Assembly: GCA_017935675.1 (NCBI GenBank)
Contig: JAGBHE010000064.1
Coordinates: forward strand, 1-64,000
Source: Clostridia bacterium
GTDB lineage: Bacteria; Bacillota; Clostridia; UBA1381
Direction of reading: 5' to 3'
Length of the DNA stretch: 64,000 nt
Below, piece after piece: positions 47,009-56,992 of this stretch (positions are counted from its first letter, which is position 1; each line of letters starts with the position of its first letter). Made by a program: the position numbers and the translations under genes. The notes beneath the pieces are model-generated. The model ran no database searches, was not told the origin of the DNA, and saw only the letters and a program-made list of their open reading frames with translations.

Positions 47009-48607
47009 TTATTGTTTATTTTCAAGCCGTGCTTTATACTCCTGCGGAGTAAACCCTGTGTGTTGTTTGAAAAGTTCATTAAAGTATGTTTTGTTTTTAT
47101 AGCCAACCTGTTGTGATACAAGATATAATTTACTGTCTTTTTGGCCGAGATATTCTTTAGCCTTTTGTATTCTGTAGGAGGTGAGATAATCGAGGATTGA
47201 TTCCCCTGTTTCCTTAAGAAAAATTCTGTGAGCTTGTTTTGACGAAAAGTGTATTTCTTTTGCAATATCATCTATTGTGAGGCGTGTTTTATAATTATTT
47301 GCAATAATGTCTTTAATCATTTCTGTCGCCCTTGAATGCTTGTTTTCACTGTTTTGCTGCACAAGCTCAATTGAAGCTCTTATGATATTTTCCAACCAAA
47401 AGTATAAGTTTTGAATTGTATCAAATTCGGCAAGCTTATCAAAAATCAGCTTTATAGAGAGTGTATCCTCAAGCGATTTCCCGTATTCCGAAAGTGTTAT
47501 TTCAAGCATATTAATAACACAAAAAGTAAATGCATGGATATAATTTGTACTGTACAAATTATGGCGCATCAGATATTTTTTTAAAAATTTTTTTACTGCG
47601 TTATCCTGAGAAGAGAAATCTATATCTGCATCGGATAAAATTTCACGTATCTCGGTTTGGATATGCATTACATCAAGCGGCGTCTGTTCGGTATTTATTT
47701 CGTCATACATAATAACAAAATTTTTGGTGTTGCCGATTGCCTTGTCAAGCGTTTCCTTTGCCTGAATGTAAAGCGTATTCAAGGCTGCGGCATCTGTATC
47801 TCCGTTGCTTATACCTACAATAAGCTTTATAAAAAAATTTGTTTCTATATAGTCTTTCAGGCTTAGAATGGTCTTTACGGTATCAAACAGAGGCGATGGG
47901 AAACAGAATACTATTGTAAAGGTATCTTCTGATAGTATATATGGATAGTATGAGACTTCATCTGCTTTAAGCGATATGATATAATCGACTATGGCACAGT
48001 TTATGGTAAATAAATCGCATTTTGTATCGTTTGTTTTTGATAATTTGAATGCAGCTACAACCTTGTAGCCGGACGCTATTTTGAGATCGATTATTTTCTC
48101 GTTTGTGGTAATTTCATTAATGTCTATCGAATGGCTGAACAGTAAGTTTCTTAAAAATTGCTCCTGTAAAATGTATTTAATTTTGCTTACTTGATTTTGC
48201 AGCTGTTTTTGATATAGCTCATCTTCTTTTTCTGACAGACATTTGTTGTATGCGACAGTTATTGCTTTTTCCAGCTCATCATTTAAAATCGGCTTCAAAA
48301 CGTATGCAATAACGTCAAGATTTATTGCGCTCTGTGCATAGTCGAAGTAATCATAGCAGCTTATGAGAATAGATTTAATTTTGATATTTTCCTGCCGCAG
48401 GGCATTTAAAAGTTCTATCCCGTTTAAAACCGGCATTTGTATATCGCTTATTAAAATATCGGTTTTGTTAAGACGCAGATAATTTAAAGCATCCGCGCCG
48501 TTATCAAAGGTTTCTGCAAGCTCTATGTCTAAATCAAGCTTGTTAAATGTATTGCTGACAGTTCTTTTTTCGCGCGGATTATCCTCTACAAGTATTGCTT
48601 TTAACAT
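47009..48607 (-). CDS. YesN-type response regulator (receiver plus AraC HTH), locus 3
   Basis: The 532-residue regulator has a receiver domain (VEDNPREKR; phosphoacceptor D in DILISDIQMPVLNG; K in YVLKPILND), a central region of about 280 residues and a C-terminal AraC-type double HTH (TIDDIAKEIHFSSKQAHRIF; VSQQVGYKNKTYFNELFKQ). AAAGGAAAA precedes ATG 48607. It follows the kinase by 23 bases. The 20-base-period repeat next to the divergent promoter at 50397 is the expected binding site. Confidence 0.93.
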   Translation of the reverse strand: MLKAILVEDNPREKRTVSNTFNKLDLDIELAETFDNGADALNYLRLNKTDILISDIQMPVLNGIELLNALRQENIKIKSILISCYDYFDYAQSAINLDVIAYVLKPILNDELEKAITVAYNKCLSEKEDELYQKQLQNQVSKIKYILQEQFLRNLLFSHSIDINEITTNEKIIDLKIASGYKVVAAFKLSKTNDTKCDLFTINCAIVDYIISLKADEVSYYPYILSEDTFTIVFCFPSPLFDTVKTILSLKDYIETNFFIKLIVGISNGDTDAAALNTLYIQAKETLDKAIGNTKNFVIMYDEINTEQTPLDVMHIQTEIREILSDADIDFSSQDNAVKKFLKKYLMRHNLYSTNYIHAFTFCVINMLEITLSEYGKSLEDTLSIKLIFDKLAEFDTIQNLYFWLENIIRASIELVQQNSENKHSRATEMIKDIIANNYKTRLTIDDIAKEIHFSSKQAHRIFLKETGESILDYLTSYRIQKAKEYLGQKDSKLYLVSQQVGYKNKTYFNELFKQHTGFTPQEYKARLENKQ

Positions 48608-48630
48608 TTTCTTTTTTCCTTTCATAAAAG

Positions 48631-50253
48631 TTAATCGTTTGATATATGAGCGTTGCTTTCGCCGGCCGGCAGGGTTAATATAACATTTGTTTCTTCATCG
48701 GTAGATATGAAATCTATATTATAGCTGTTTCCGTAGTAAAGACTTAAGCGTTTTTCTATTATGCTTATTGCGCTGCCCGAATTGTTTTGTTTTAAATTAT
48801 TGCTGCAAAATGTGCCCGCATTATCTGTAATGACGATTCGTACAGCATTGTCAGCCAACTCTGCACTTATGTAGATAAATCCTTTTTTATCCTTAAGTGT
48901 ATTTATTCCGTGTATAAAGGCATTTTCAACAAATGGCTGTAAAATATTTGACGGAACCATCATGAAGCTTGCTTCATTTGACAGATCTATGGAGTAATCA
49001 AAGGGGTTTTCGTATGAAACCGACAGAAGCTTTAAGTATTCTAAAAGACCGGTCATCTCTTGCGTAAGGGTGCAAAAATCACTGCCCTTCTGAAATGTGT
49101 TTCTGTAATAGAGTATTAAGGAGTCAATTATTTGCTCTGTTTTTTCAGATGAATCTGCATATTTTATTGCCGATAAATTATTATACAAAAAATGAGGTGA
49201 AAGCCTTTGAGAAAGTATGCTCATTTCGAGAGAAAGCCGGCTTTGATTTTCTTCTGCAAGAGTTTTTTTAAGCTGTATAAAATAATCGCATATAATTTCA
49301 AATTCACTGAAATTATTTTTCAGGTTTTCTATGCTTTTAAAATCGTCCTTTAATATGGCATTTACTATAGCTTCAAGACATGCCGTCATTCGCTTGTATA
49401 TTATATAACATAGTATGCCCATAATTATAAATCCGAGAAGAAGCAGGAAAAATAACTGCATATACTGATAAGTATGGCGCTTTACAATATTGTACTTATT
49501 AATGTAAATATTTATGCTTCCGGTTATATTATTCAGATTTTTAGTGAAGATATAGCTGTTTTTGGAATTAAGCTCGGCGATGTTTGATTCGGAATTTTTG
49601 TCCCCGTTACAGAATATTACATCGGAAAAATTATCGTGATTAAATACCACATAGGCATTTTCATATTCAATTTCTGAAATGTTGTTTTGAAGCGCTGAAA
49701 ACGGGATTGCAATTTCCAATATATTATAATAATGATTGTTGGTGGAGTACTTTTGATAAAATGAAAAATATTGCTGTGAGTTTTTTTCGGTTATAATCCA
49801 TATAGGCGTTGGTGTATTTGAAAGCTTGTTTATAAAATCATTATCAAACGGAATGCCCTTTGAGATTATATTCATTGAATATACATTCGGATTGTTTGTA
49901 TATATTTTTATGTTCGATATATCAATATTTGTCGATAAAGCTCCCAAAACGTTATAAAGCTCGGAATTTACCGAAAGCAGAAAATACATATCCGGAGCGG
50001 ATTCGGACGCAAGAATATTATTTAAGGTGCTGTATTGAATTAAAAAACCGGAGGTGGTATATACACTGTCTATTGTCTTGTCGATATTTCTTTTGCTGTC
50101 GCTTAAGGCAGCCGAAACATTTTTATCTATCATTTGATATATGCTTTTGTTATATATGCGGATGCATATTGCGGCTAAGCAGGAATAGGAAAGAAAAAGC
50201 CCGAAGCATATTATTACGGTTAAATGATTTTTATATGATTTGGTGTTGTTCAT
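48631..50253 (-). CDS. YesM-type sensor histidine kinase, locus 3
   Basis: The 540-residue membrane kinase has a first helix near residues 10-30, an extracellular domain of about 240 residues, a second helix (LFFLLLLGFIIMGILCYIIY), a short linker, the phosphoacceptor region ILSQRLSPHFLYNNLSAI and an ATPase domain (LQPFVENAFIHGIN; SGSAISIIEKRLSLYYG). The frame extends 30 codons upstream, but GGAGGAA supports ATG 50253. It should sense the polysaccharide breakdown product taken up by the divergent transporter. Confidence 0.92.
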   Translation of the reverse strand: MNNTKSYKNHLTVIICFGLFLSYSCLAAICIRIYNKSIYQMIDKNVSAALSDSKRNIDKTIDSVYTTSGFLIQYSTLNNILASESAPDMYFLLSVNSELYNVLGALSTNIDISNIKIYTNNPNVYSMNIISKGIPFDNDFINKLSNTPTPIWIITEKNSQQYFSFYQKYSTNNHYYNILEIAIPFSALQNNISEIEYENAYVVFNHDNFSDVIFCNGDKNSESNIAELNSKNSYIFTKNLNNITGSINIYINKYNIVKRHTYQYMQLFFLLLLGFIIMGILCYIIYKRMTACLEAIVNAILKDDFKSIENLKNNFSEFEIICDYFIQLKKTLAEENQSRLSLEMSILSQRLSPHFLYNNLSAIKYADSSEKTEQIIDSLILYYRNTFQKGSDFCTLTQEMTGLLEYLKLLSVSYENPFDYSIDLSNEASFMMVPSNILQPFVENAFIHGINTLKDKKGFIYISAELADNAVRIVITDNAGTFCSNNLKQNNSGSAISIIEKRLSLYYGNSYNIDFISTDEETNVILTLPAGESNAHISND

Positions 50254-50314
50254 AAAATTATTAATTCCTCCGAAGAATAAGAGTGTTTTTTCAAAATATT
50301 TATGTTCTGTAGTC

Positions 50315-50343
50315 ATTATAGCACACGAACGATTTTTTTGCAA
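50315..50343 (-). promoter_or_regulatory. Promoter of the kinase-regulator pair (locus 3)
   Basis: On the minus strand TTGCAA (50343-50338), 17 bases, TATAAT (50320-50315), about 60 bases before the kinase start. It is the same arrangement as at 11987-12015 and lies back-to-back with the operator and promoter of the transporter operon. Confidence 0.8.
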
Positions 50344-50358
50344 GATACGAAAATTTAT

Positions 50359-50392
50359 AATGTCCGTATTAGTGACTAAATGTCCCTATTAG
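50359..50392 (+). promoter_or_regulatory. Direct repeat, probable YesN binding sites
   Basis: AATGTCCGTATTAG (50359-50372) and AATGTCCCTATTAG (50379-50392) match at 13 of 14 bases with a 20-base period. The second copy ends four bases before the -35 box of the transporter promoter. AraC-family activators typically bind such same-face direct repeats overlapping or abutting the -35 box. Confidence 0.75.
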
Positions 50393-50396
50393 AGGC

Positions 50397-50425
50397 TTTA
50401 AAATTTTTTATTGTTATGATATAAT
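50397..50425 (+). promoter_or_regulatory. Activator-dependent promoter of the locus 3 operon
   Basis: TTTAAA (50397-50402), 17 bases, TATAAT (50420-50425). The weak -35 box with a perfect -10 box and adjacent direct repeats suggests dependence on an activator. The transcript leader to the first gene is about 85 bases. Confidence 0.8.
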
Positions 50426-50516
50426 TGAAATCACAAAAACAACAGTTTGATTTTATCGGGCAATTGACTATGCATAAAAAGCAGTTTACTTTGCTGTTTG
50501 GGAAAGGAAGGCTAAA

Positions 50517-51449
50517 ATGATGGATTCAGAAATCCGACAAAAGAAAAAAATTAAGAGGAAGAAATTCTGTCAGGACATTTACAAAGACAGGTATATATAT
50601 CTGCTGCTGCTCCCGTCTATAATTCTTATAGCTGTATTTTCATATGCTCCTCTGCCGGGCATAAGAATTGCGTTTCAGAATTATAACATTTATAAGCCGG
50701 AGGCAAGCGAGTGGGTATGGTTTGATAATTTTATAGAAATATTTAAGTACGGAGATTGTTTAAAAGCCGTAACAAATACTTTTTACATAAGTATAGTTTT
50801 GCTTTTTATAACATTTCCGGCGCCGATTATATTTGCATTGCTTATAAATGAAATAACACATACGGGATTAAAGAAGACAGTACAGACTATAAGCTATCTT
50901 CCTCATTTCCTTTCATGGATATCGGTTATAGGAATTGTAACATCCCTTTATGCCAAATCGGGAATAGTAAATGATTTTATCGCAATGTTCGGAGGCGAGC
51001 GAATGCTGCTTCTGGCAGAGCCGGGCTTTTTGGTTACAAATGTTGTAATTCTAAATCTGTGGAAAGGAATAGGCTGGGGATCAATAATCTTCCTTGCAGC
51101 CATTACCGGTGTGGATCAGGCTCTTTTTGAGGCGGCGACACTTGACGGTGCAAATAGATTTAAGCAGGTTATATATGTGACAATACCAACTATTATGCCG
51201 ACTGTAATAATCATGCTGATATGGAGATTAGGCTCTCTGTTCAGCGATAATTTCGAGTTGATGTACGGCTTGCAGAATGCATTTGTACAATTTGAGGTAA
51301 TATCTACATGGATATACAAGAACGGTATTGAGGGCGGAAATTATAAGCTTTCAACGGCATTCGGACTTTTGCAGGGGGTAATAAACTTTATATTTCTTTT
51401 TGCGGCAAACCAAATTGCAAAAAAACTGACAGACAGCTCAGTATTCTGA
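50517..51449 (+). CDS. LplB-type sugar ABC permease, locus 3
   Basis: A 310-residue permease with basic N-terminus, six predicted helices, the LplB signature APLPGIRIAFQNYNIYKPE, coupling loop FEAATLDGANRFKQVIYVT and C-terminus AKKLTDSSVF. GGAAAGGAAGG precedes tandem ATG codons (50517, 50520). First gene of the operon, paired with the next permease. Confidence 0.92.
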   Translation: MMDSEIRQKKKIKRKKFCQDIYKDRYIYLLLLPSIILIAVFSYAPLPGIRIAFQNYNIYKPEASEWVWFDNFIEIFKYGDCLKAVTNTFYISIVLLFITFPAPIIFALLINEITHTGLKKTVQTISYLPHFLSWISVIGIVTSLYAKSGIVNDFIAMFGGERMLLLAEPGFLVTNVVILNLWKGIGWGSIIFLAAITGVDQALFEAATLDGANRFKQVIYVTIPTIMPTVIIMLIWRLGSLFSDNFELMYGLQNAFVQFEVISTWIYKNGIEGGNYKLSTAFGLLQGVINFIFLFAANQIAKKLTDSSVF

Positions 51450-51465
51450 TAGGGGAGATACAGCA

Positions 51466-52368
51466 ATGAAAAAATCAAATTCATATAAGGTATTTTTGTT
51501 TTTCAATTTTATATTTATGATGTTTATAGTTATAGTTATGCTATTTCCGTATCTGAATATTATTGCCAAGTCATTCAATGACGGAGCAGATACAATGAAA
51601 GGCGGACTAACGGTTTATCCGAGAATATTTACATTGGAGAATTTTAAAACGCTGATGAAGGACAACTCTTTAATCTCCGCGGCAGAGGTATCCGTACTGA
51701 GAGTGATAACGGGTGTTGTGCTTACGCTTCTTGTACAGTTTGCAGCAGCTTATGCTCTTACGAAAAATTTCAGAGGAAAATCAATAGCGCTTACACTTTA
51801 TATGATTCCGATGTTTGTAAGTGCAGGTCAGATGCCAACATACGTTTTGTTCTCAAAAATGGGACTTTTAAATAAGTTTTGGGTATATATACTGCCGTCC
51901 TTGTTTAGCTTCTATAATGTAATTATAATAAGAACCTTTTTGCAGAATACAATTCCGGCGTCTTTGGAGGAGTCTGCAATTATTGACGGAGCGGGAGAGC
52001 TTACGGTGTTTTCAAAAATTATTCTCCCTCTTTCAAAGCCAATACTTGCAACCATTGCGCTTTGGACAATGGTTATGCACTGGAATGATTATACGACAAC
52101 TCTGCTCTACATAAGAAAGCCCGGCTTGTATACTTTGCAGTATAAAATGATGGAACTGGTAAAGGAAAGTGAAAGACTGCAAAGTATAATAGCGGCGGCG
52201 AGAGAAAACGGTGAGGCGGTTGATGAAACGCTTCTGAATCAAATGCCGACATCGGAAGGAATAACAGCGGCTCAGATTGTTTTGACAACGCTTCCGATAA
52301 TATGTGTTTATCCGTTTTTGCAGAAGTATTTTGTTAAAGGAATTATGGCAGGCTCAATAAAGGGTTAA
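51466..52368 (+). CDS. LplC-type sugar ABC permease, locus 3
   Basis: A 300-residue permease with six predicted helices, early FNDGADTMKGGLTVYPRIF, coupling loop EESAIIDGAGELTVFSKII and C-terminus FVKGIMAGSIKG. It follows its partner by 16 bases. Unlike loci 1 and 2 the binding-protein gene comes after, not before, the permeases. Confidence 0.92.
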   Translation: MKKSNSYKVFLFFNFIFMMFIVIVMLFPYLNIIAKSFNDGADTMKGGLTVYPRIFTLENFKTLMKDNSLISAAEVSVLRVITGVVLTLLVQFAAAYALTKNFRGKSIALTLYMIPMFVSAGQMPTYVLFSKMGLLNKFWVYILPSLFSFYNVIIIRTFLQNTIPASLEESAIIDGAGELTVFSKIILPLSKPILATIALWTMVMHWNDYTTTLLYIRKPGLYTLQYKMMELVKESERLQSIIAAARENGEAVDETLLNQMPTSEGITAAQIVLTTLPIICVYPFLQKYFVKGIMAGSIKG

Positions 52369-52405
52369 ACCTGAAAACGTAAATGTGAAAGGAAGGGTTA
52401 TAATT

Positions 52406-54265
52406 ATGAAAAATGTAAAATTAACAGCATTTGCACTTGCGGCAGCTTTGAGCATCATATCCTTTGGAGGGTGCAAACAAAAGCAGGAGGAGGAGGCTGA
52501 AATTGACATTTCGCAGTTTTTTGACTTCAATCAGTATAAGTTAAGCGACGAAATACCGGACTGGCAGGGAAAGAAGCTAAATCTTATCAAATGGACAGAG
52601 GCTAATTCTCCCAATTCAAGCGTTGAGAAAAAAAACAGGCCGGACAGTGATGTTGTATCACCGGAGTTTGAGAGAATTACGGGAGTTAATTATAATGTTG
52701 ATGAATCGTTTGATAATACCGGCGGAAGCTTTGACGCAAAGGTTGCTCAGATGATTGCGGCGAAGAATTTCCCGGATGTTGCAGAGGGTGTGCCGGAGAT
52801 AAAAAATCTTGTTGAAATAAACGCATTGTGGAAAATCGATGACCTGCTTGAAAAATATGCGCCGAATCTATATAAGCTGTTCGGACCTGAGTCACCTGTG
52901 TTTAAAGAATACTGGCAGGACCAGATAGACAACTACGGTGGAATTTATGAGCTTCCGTCCGGTATGCTCAGCGCACTTCGTGACATGAAGGCGGCAGGAA
53001 TGAGCGATATAAGCGATGAAGCATTAAGCTCAATTTTAGGACCGGGACTTTCTCCGTATCCGTATTTCTATATGAGGGACGACATATTGAAGAAGCTGTA
53101 TCCGGAGGCAAGCACTCAGGATGAAATGGAGGAGCTGTTTAATCAAAAAGGAAGTCTTACGCTTGAAGAAATGCTTGATGTTCCGATAGATTCTCCCGGT
53201 GATTTTGTAGATATGCTTTATAAAATAAAGGATCTTAATTTAAAAGACGGAACTAACGAGGTATATCCCATTTACACGCATACAGGCTCTGATAACTGGC
53301 CTGTACTGAGTATCCTGACGGGAATGTTCGGTGTGGGATGCGATTATTTCAGCTACTATGACAAAGAGGATCATACCATAAAGTACACCTTTAAACAGGA
53401 TTGGTTTAAGGATATTGTTAAAATGTATAATAAGTGGATAAGAGACGGAATTGCTTCAAAAGAAGCTTTGCTTGACACAAATGCTATTTTTAATGAAAAA
53501 ATCAGCAACGGAAGGTATATAGTAGCATACGGCAGCGCTCCGAATAATGACAATCTTGTCGGAGACTTTAAATACAGAAAGGTATATGCAAGATATAAGG
53601 TAAACTATGATAAATTTCTTGCCACTACATACAATTATCAGGGAACACGATGGGTATTTTTTAAGCAAAATCTCAGCGAATCGGATATGGCGCAGATTTT
53701 AAGAGCGTTTGACTTTGCAGCAAGCGATCCCGGCTGTAAGCTTATGAATTGGGGACCGGAGAGCGCCGGGCTTTATACAGAGGATGAAAACGGTAAGCTG
53801 CAATATAAGGACGAGGAGCTTGCACAGCAGATGACATTGGGTAAGGGAGAGCTTGTTGAGAAATATGGATTGCTTGCCGGCACATGGCCAGGAAGATATA
53901 CAATGAAAGCGACAAAGTATCATCCGAGAAGCTATTATAACGGTGATTTAAGCTTTGATATAGGTTACAATCCTGCTTACTACGGCAATGTTCAACAGAT
54001 AAAAACAAATGCAGCGTGCATTTATTCGGCTCAGGCAACAGCCGCGATACCGGAGCTTAATACATTCTGGCAGTCACGTAAAACATTCGAGGACGCACTG
54101 CTGAAGGTTTTTGCATCAACATCGGATCAGGACTTTGAAAATAATTATCAGGCTGTTATAACGCTTGCGGAGAAAAACGGGCTCACCGATGAAACTCTTG
54201 CGAAATATGACGATTATTTCAGAAATAAGCTTAATAAGAATTACATGAAAAATTTAGAGCCGTAA
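52406..54265 (+). CDS. LplA-type solute-binding lipoprotein, locus 3
   Basis: The 619-residue precursor has a lipoprotein signal (lipobox ISFGGC) and the long LplA-like fold: LNLIKWTEANSPNSS, NFPDVAEGVPEIKNLVEIN, YYDKEDHTIKYTFKQDWFKD. It is longer than the locus 2 counterpart by about 120 residues, as in proteins that bind larger oligosaccharides. GGAAGGG supports ATG 52406 rather than a GTG at 52385. Its ligand is unknown. Confidence 0.9.
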   Translation: MKNVKLTAFALAAALSIISFGGCKQKQEEEAEIDISQFFDFNQYKLSDEIPDWQGKKLNLIKWTEANSPNSSVEKKNRPDSDVVSPEFERITGVNYNVDESFDNTGGSFDAKVAQMIAAKNFPDVAEGVPEIKNLVEINALWKIDDLLEKYAPNLYKLFGPESPVFKEYWQDQIDNYGGIYELPSGMLSALRDMKAAGMSDISDEALSSILGPGLSPYPYFYMRDDILKKLYPEASTQDEMEELFNQKGSLTLEEMLDVPIDSPGDFVDMLYKIKDLNLKDGTNEVYPIYTHTGSDNWPVLSILTGMFGVGCDYFSYYDKEDHTIKYTFKQDWFKDIVKMYNKWIRDGIASKEALLDTNAIFNEKISNGRYIVAYGSAPNNDNLVGDFKYRKVYARYKVNYDKFLATTYNYQGTRWVFFKQNLSESDMAQILRAFDFAASDPGCKLMNWGPESAGLYTEDENGKLQYKDEELAQQMTLGKGELVEKYGLLAGTWPGRYTMKATKYHPRSYYNGDLSFDIGYNPAYYGNVQQIKTNAACIYSAQATAAIPELNTFWQSRKTFEDALLKVFASTSDQDFENNYQAVITLAEKNGLTDETLAKYDDYFRNKLNKNYMKNLEP

Positions 54266-54345
54266 TCGGTGCGTGCTTTTAAGTTTTACAGGCAATGGCA
54301 CTTGAATTTGCACCTGCTTGGTTTGTGCGGAAAGGAATTAATTTA

Positions 54346-56985
54346 ATGAAAAAAATGCTGCTTTTTATATTATGTACGGTAATGCTTCTTCAGGGGATTT
54401 GCATGCCTGTGTCCGCGGACGGCGGCTTCGTTTTGACAAACATGCCCGGAGTGTATCTTACGTCCAACAAGACGATGGGAAGCGGAGACCATGATATTTA
54501 TAACCTTATCGATTCTGTTGACACAACAAACTATATGGCGGAGCAGAATGGAAAGTATTCACATACGGATGCATATGTTCAGGTGAACTTCCCTGTAAAT
54601 GTAAGCATTAATAAAATAAGAATTTTTATAAGCACAGGATGCTGGTACGGTGTTAAGGATATAAATGTTTCCTTGTCCGACACGGCTGATTTTTCTGAGA
54701 AAGAAACGGTATATTATTCTGATGACATGTACTTGAATTCAGATGACGATTTAAGCATTCCCGCATATCAGGTTAATAAGAAGAACGGTGAAATTATAAT
54801 AGATGTTTCGCCCGATACGCCGTCGTATAAATATTTGAGAATTTCTCAAAACGGAAATGCGGGATATTTTTGCTTTTCAGAGATAACCGTGTGGGGAGGA
54901 GAGGCGGATATTGAGAACATATCCTTTGACGGCGAGAGGCTGACAGATTACCCCGATACAGACCCCGCAGTATCGGGATGTCTGTCTGCATATCTTACAA
55001 ACGGGCTGACAGACGGAGATTTTTATACGGAAGCCGTAAGAGTGAGAGGTGTCGGAACATACAAATATGCATGGGTAAGAATAGACCTTGCGCGCCCTGC
55101 CGTTATAGAAGGTATAAAGATAAGGCCGACCGATGAATCGCTTCAAAACAATAATTTTATCATGTTTCTTTCAAATAAGAATGAATTGGGAGACGATATT
55201 TTATCCTCGGGAGTCGATATTTCCTTGCTTGTCAAAGAACATAAGCTTGTGATGAGATACGGGGCAGGAACAGCGGCAGGCGGCAGCATGTGTGTAAAAA
55301 CCGATACTTCTGAAAGCTACAGATATGTATGGGTCCTTGCAAATGATTTTAATAAGGAGCTTTGCTTGAACGAAATAGAAGTATACGGCAGATATTTAAA
55401 TTCCGCAGGCGGAGTTAAAAACCTCGCTCCCGACGCTGTGATAAAAAACCATCCCGGCGGAAACGTAATATATGAACTGAATGACAACGATTTGAGCTCT
55501 GACTGGATTGGAGAAAATGAAAGTGTTATCATTGATCTTCAAGACAGCTATAATATCAGCAAAATAGGGGTGCTTCCGTCAAAAGCAAACAGGGAAGCGG
55601 CAGGCGCTGTTGATATTGAACTTTCAAATGATGAGAATTTTGAAGAAAGCGTCAAAATTTATTCTGCTGAAAATGAATTCCCAGTAACGAAAATAACGTT
55701 TTTACCGGTTGACGAGAATTATGATTACAGATATATAAGGATTTCAAAAAATGCGCCGGGGCTTATAGGCTTTGCGGAGCTAAGAATAATAACAGAAGAC
55801 TCGTCAAATCGGTTTTTTGTAACCGGGACAAACCCCGCAGACGGATTTTCGGAAGCTTCAAATATAAATGTCTCTGCTGCCCTGACCGAGGGCGCGGATA
55901 TTTCCGGAGAATATGAAAGTGTTACAATAACCTTTAGCAAGCTAATAAATGAAAGCACGGTATCAAACGAAACAATTCTTTTAGAGCGCATAGCCGAAAG
56001 CGGAGCGGAGAAAATAGCATACGGCGCCGGAGATTACTTCGTAGACGGAAAAACCTTTGGCTTGAAGCTTGCGGCTCTCGAGTCGGCAAAAAGATACAGA
56101 ATAACCGTTACAGACGGAGTTTGTGCATATAACGGTGACTGCTTGTCCGAGGAATATGTGTTTTCATTCGGCACAGCAGGCATTTTGAAGGAGAAGCTTG
56201 ACCCGGAGGCAGCCTTGTCAAATATAGCTTTAAATAAAAGCATAATTTATTATAATGACGATGAAACGCCTGTCGAGGGATATCATGATATATATGTGAC
56301 GGATGGACTTGATACAAACGGATGCGTAATGAATATAAGTGACAGAGGAAAATATTCGTATATTGTAGTTGATCTTTTGAATGTTTATGATTTGTATGCA
56401 TTGGAAATCAGGCAGAGAAGAGGAATGGGGCATGACCTTAAAAATGCAGAGGTTGTGGCAGCTGATTCTTTGTGTCCTGTTGAGGATATGCAGGTTTTGG
56501 ATACATTTGGCGCATCAGGCGCTGAGGGCGACACATATACCTTATACTTTAACGATTATATGGGGAAATACCGATATGTAGGTGTGAGAAGAATAAACGA
56601 TCCGGTTGGCGTCGGTGTGGCAGAACTGAAAGCCTGGGCATATACGACAAAGGATTTCGGAAACTGGAGGGCAGAGTACGATGGGAAAAAGGCAGACAAT
56701 ATAGAAGCGGCAGGTCAGTATACTTTAAAAGGCAAAATTCGGAATATAAAAAAATCGGACGAAGCTTACGGATTTTTTATTGCGATGTATGACAAAGAAA
56801 ACAGACTTGTCGGAATGAGAACTGAAAATCTGACGGTAAGGGGACAGTCAGAGCTTGAAATATCGGAACAGGTAAGCATTACGTCCGAGGTAAGCGCGGT
56901 AAAGTGCATTCTTGTAAACAATACGGCTCAGCCATCTATGAGTACAGACTGCTTTATTCTGTCAAAGAGTCAGAGAAAGGAATGA
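54346..56985 (+). CDS. Secreted multidomain discoidin (F5/8C)-rich protein
   Basis: The 879-residue protein has a signal peptide (VSA-DG) and several F5/8C discoidin-like beta-sandwiches: about 25-180, 190-350, 365-490 and 615-760, with recurring KYLRISQNG, YRYVWVLAND, YRYIRISKNAPG and YRYVGVRRIND strands. A Big_5/SbsA-type Ig domain lies between them (about 505-610, VTITFSKLINESTVSNE), and the C-terminal 110 residues are the Ig-like linker domain also seen in the xylan operon proteins. No catalytic domain or wall anchor is visible. F5/8C domains often bind galactose, fucose or uronic-acid-containing polymers, so a carbohydrate-binding role is inferred. Confidence 0.82.
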   Translation: MKKMLLFILCTVMLLQGICMPVSADGGFVLTNMPGVYLTSNKTMGSGDHDIYNLIDSVDTTNYMAEQNGKYSHTDAYVQVNFPVNVSINKIRIFISTGCWYGVKDINVSLSDTADFSEKETVYYSDDMYLNSDDDLSIPAYQVNKKNGEIIIDVSPDTPSYKYLRISQNGNAGYFCFSEITVWGGEADIENISFDGERLTDYPDTDPAVSGCLSAYLTNGLTDGDFYTEAVRVRGVGTYKYAWVRIDLARPAVIEGIKIRPTDESLQNNNFIMFLSNKNELGDDILSSGVDISLLVKEHKLVMRYGAGTAAGGSMCVKTDTSESYRYVWVLANDFNKELCLNEIEVYGRYLNSAGGVKNLAPDAVIKNHPGGNVIYELNDNDLSSDWIGENESVIIDLQDSYNISKIGVLPSKANREAAGAVDIELSNDENFEESVKIYSAENEFPVTKITFLPVDENYDYRYIRISKNAPGLIGFAELRIITEDSSNRFFVTGTNPADGFSEASNINVSAALTEGADISGEYESVTITFSKLINESTVSNETILLERIAESGAEKIAYGAGDYFVDGKTFGLKLAALESAKRYRITVTDGVCAYNGDCLSEEYVFSFGTAGILKEKLDPEAALSNIALNKSIIYYNDDETPVEGYHDIYVTDGLDTNGCVMNISDRGKYSYIVVDLLNVYDLYALEIRQRRGMGHDLKNAEVVAADSLCPVEDMQVLDTFGASGAEGDTYTLYFNDYMGKYRYVGVRRINDPVGVGVAELKAWAYTTKDFGNWRAEYDGKKADNIEAAGQYTLKGKIRNIKKSDEAYGFFIAMYDKENRLVGMRTENLTVRGQSELEISEQVSITSEVSAVKCILVNNTAQPSMSTDCFILSKSQRKE

Positions 56986-56992
56986 TGTACAG

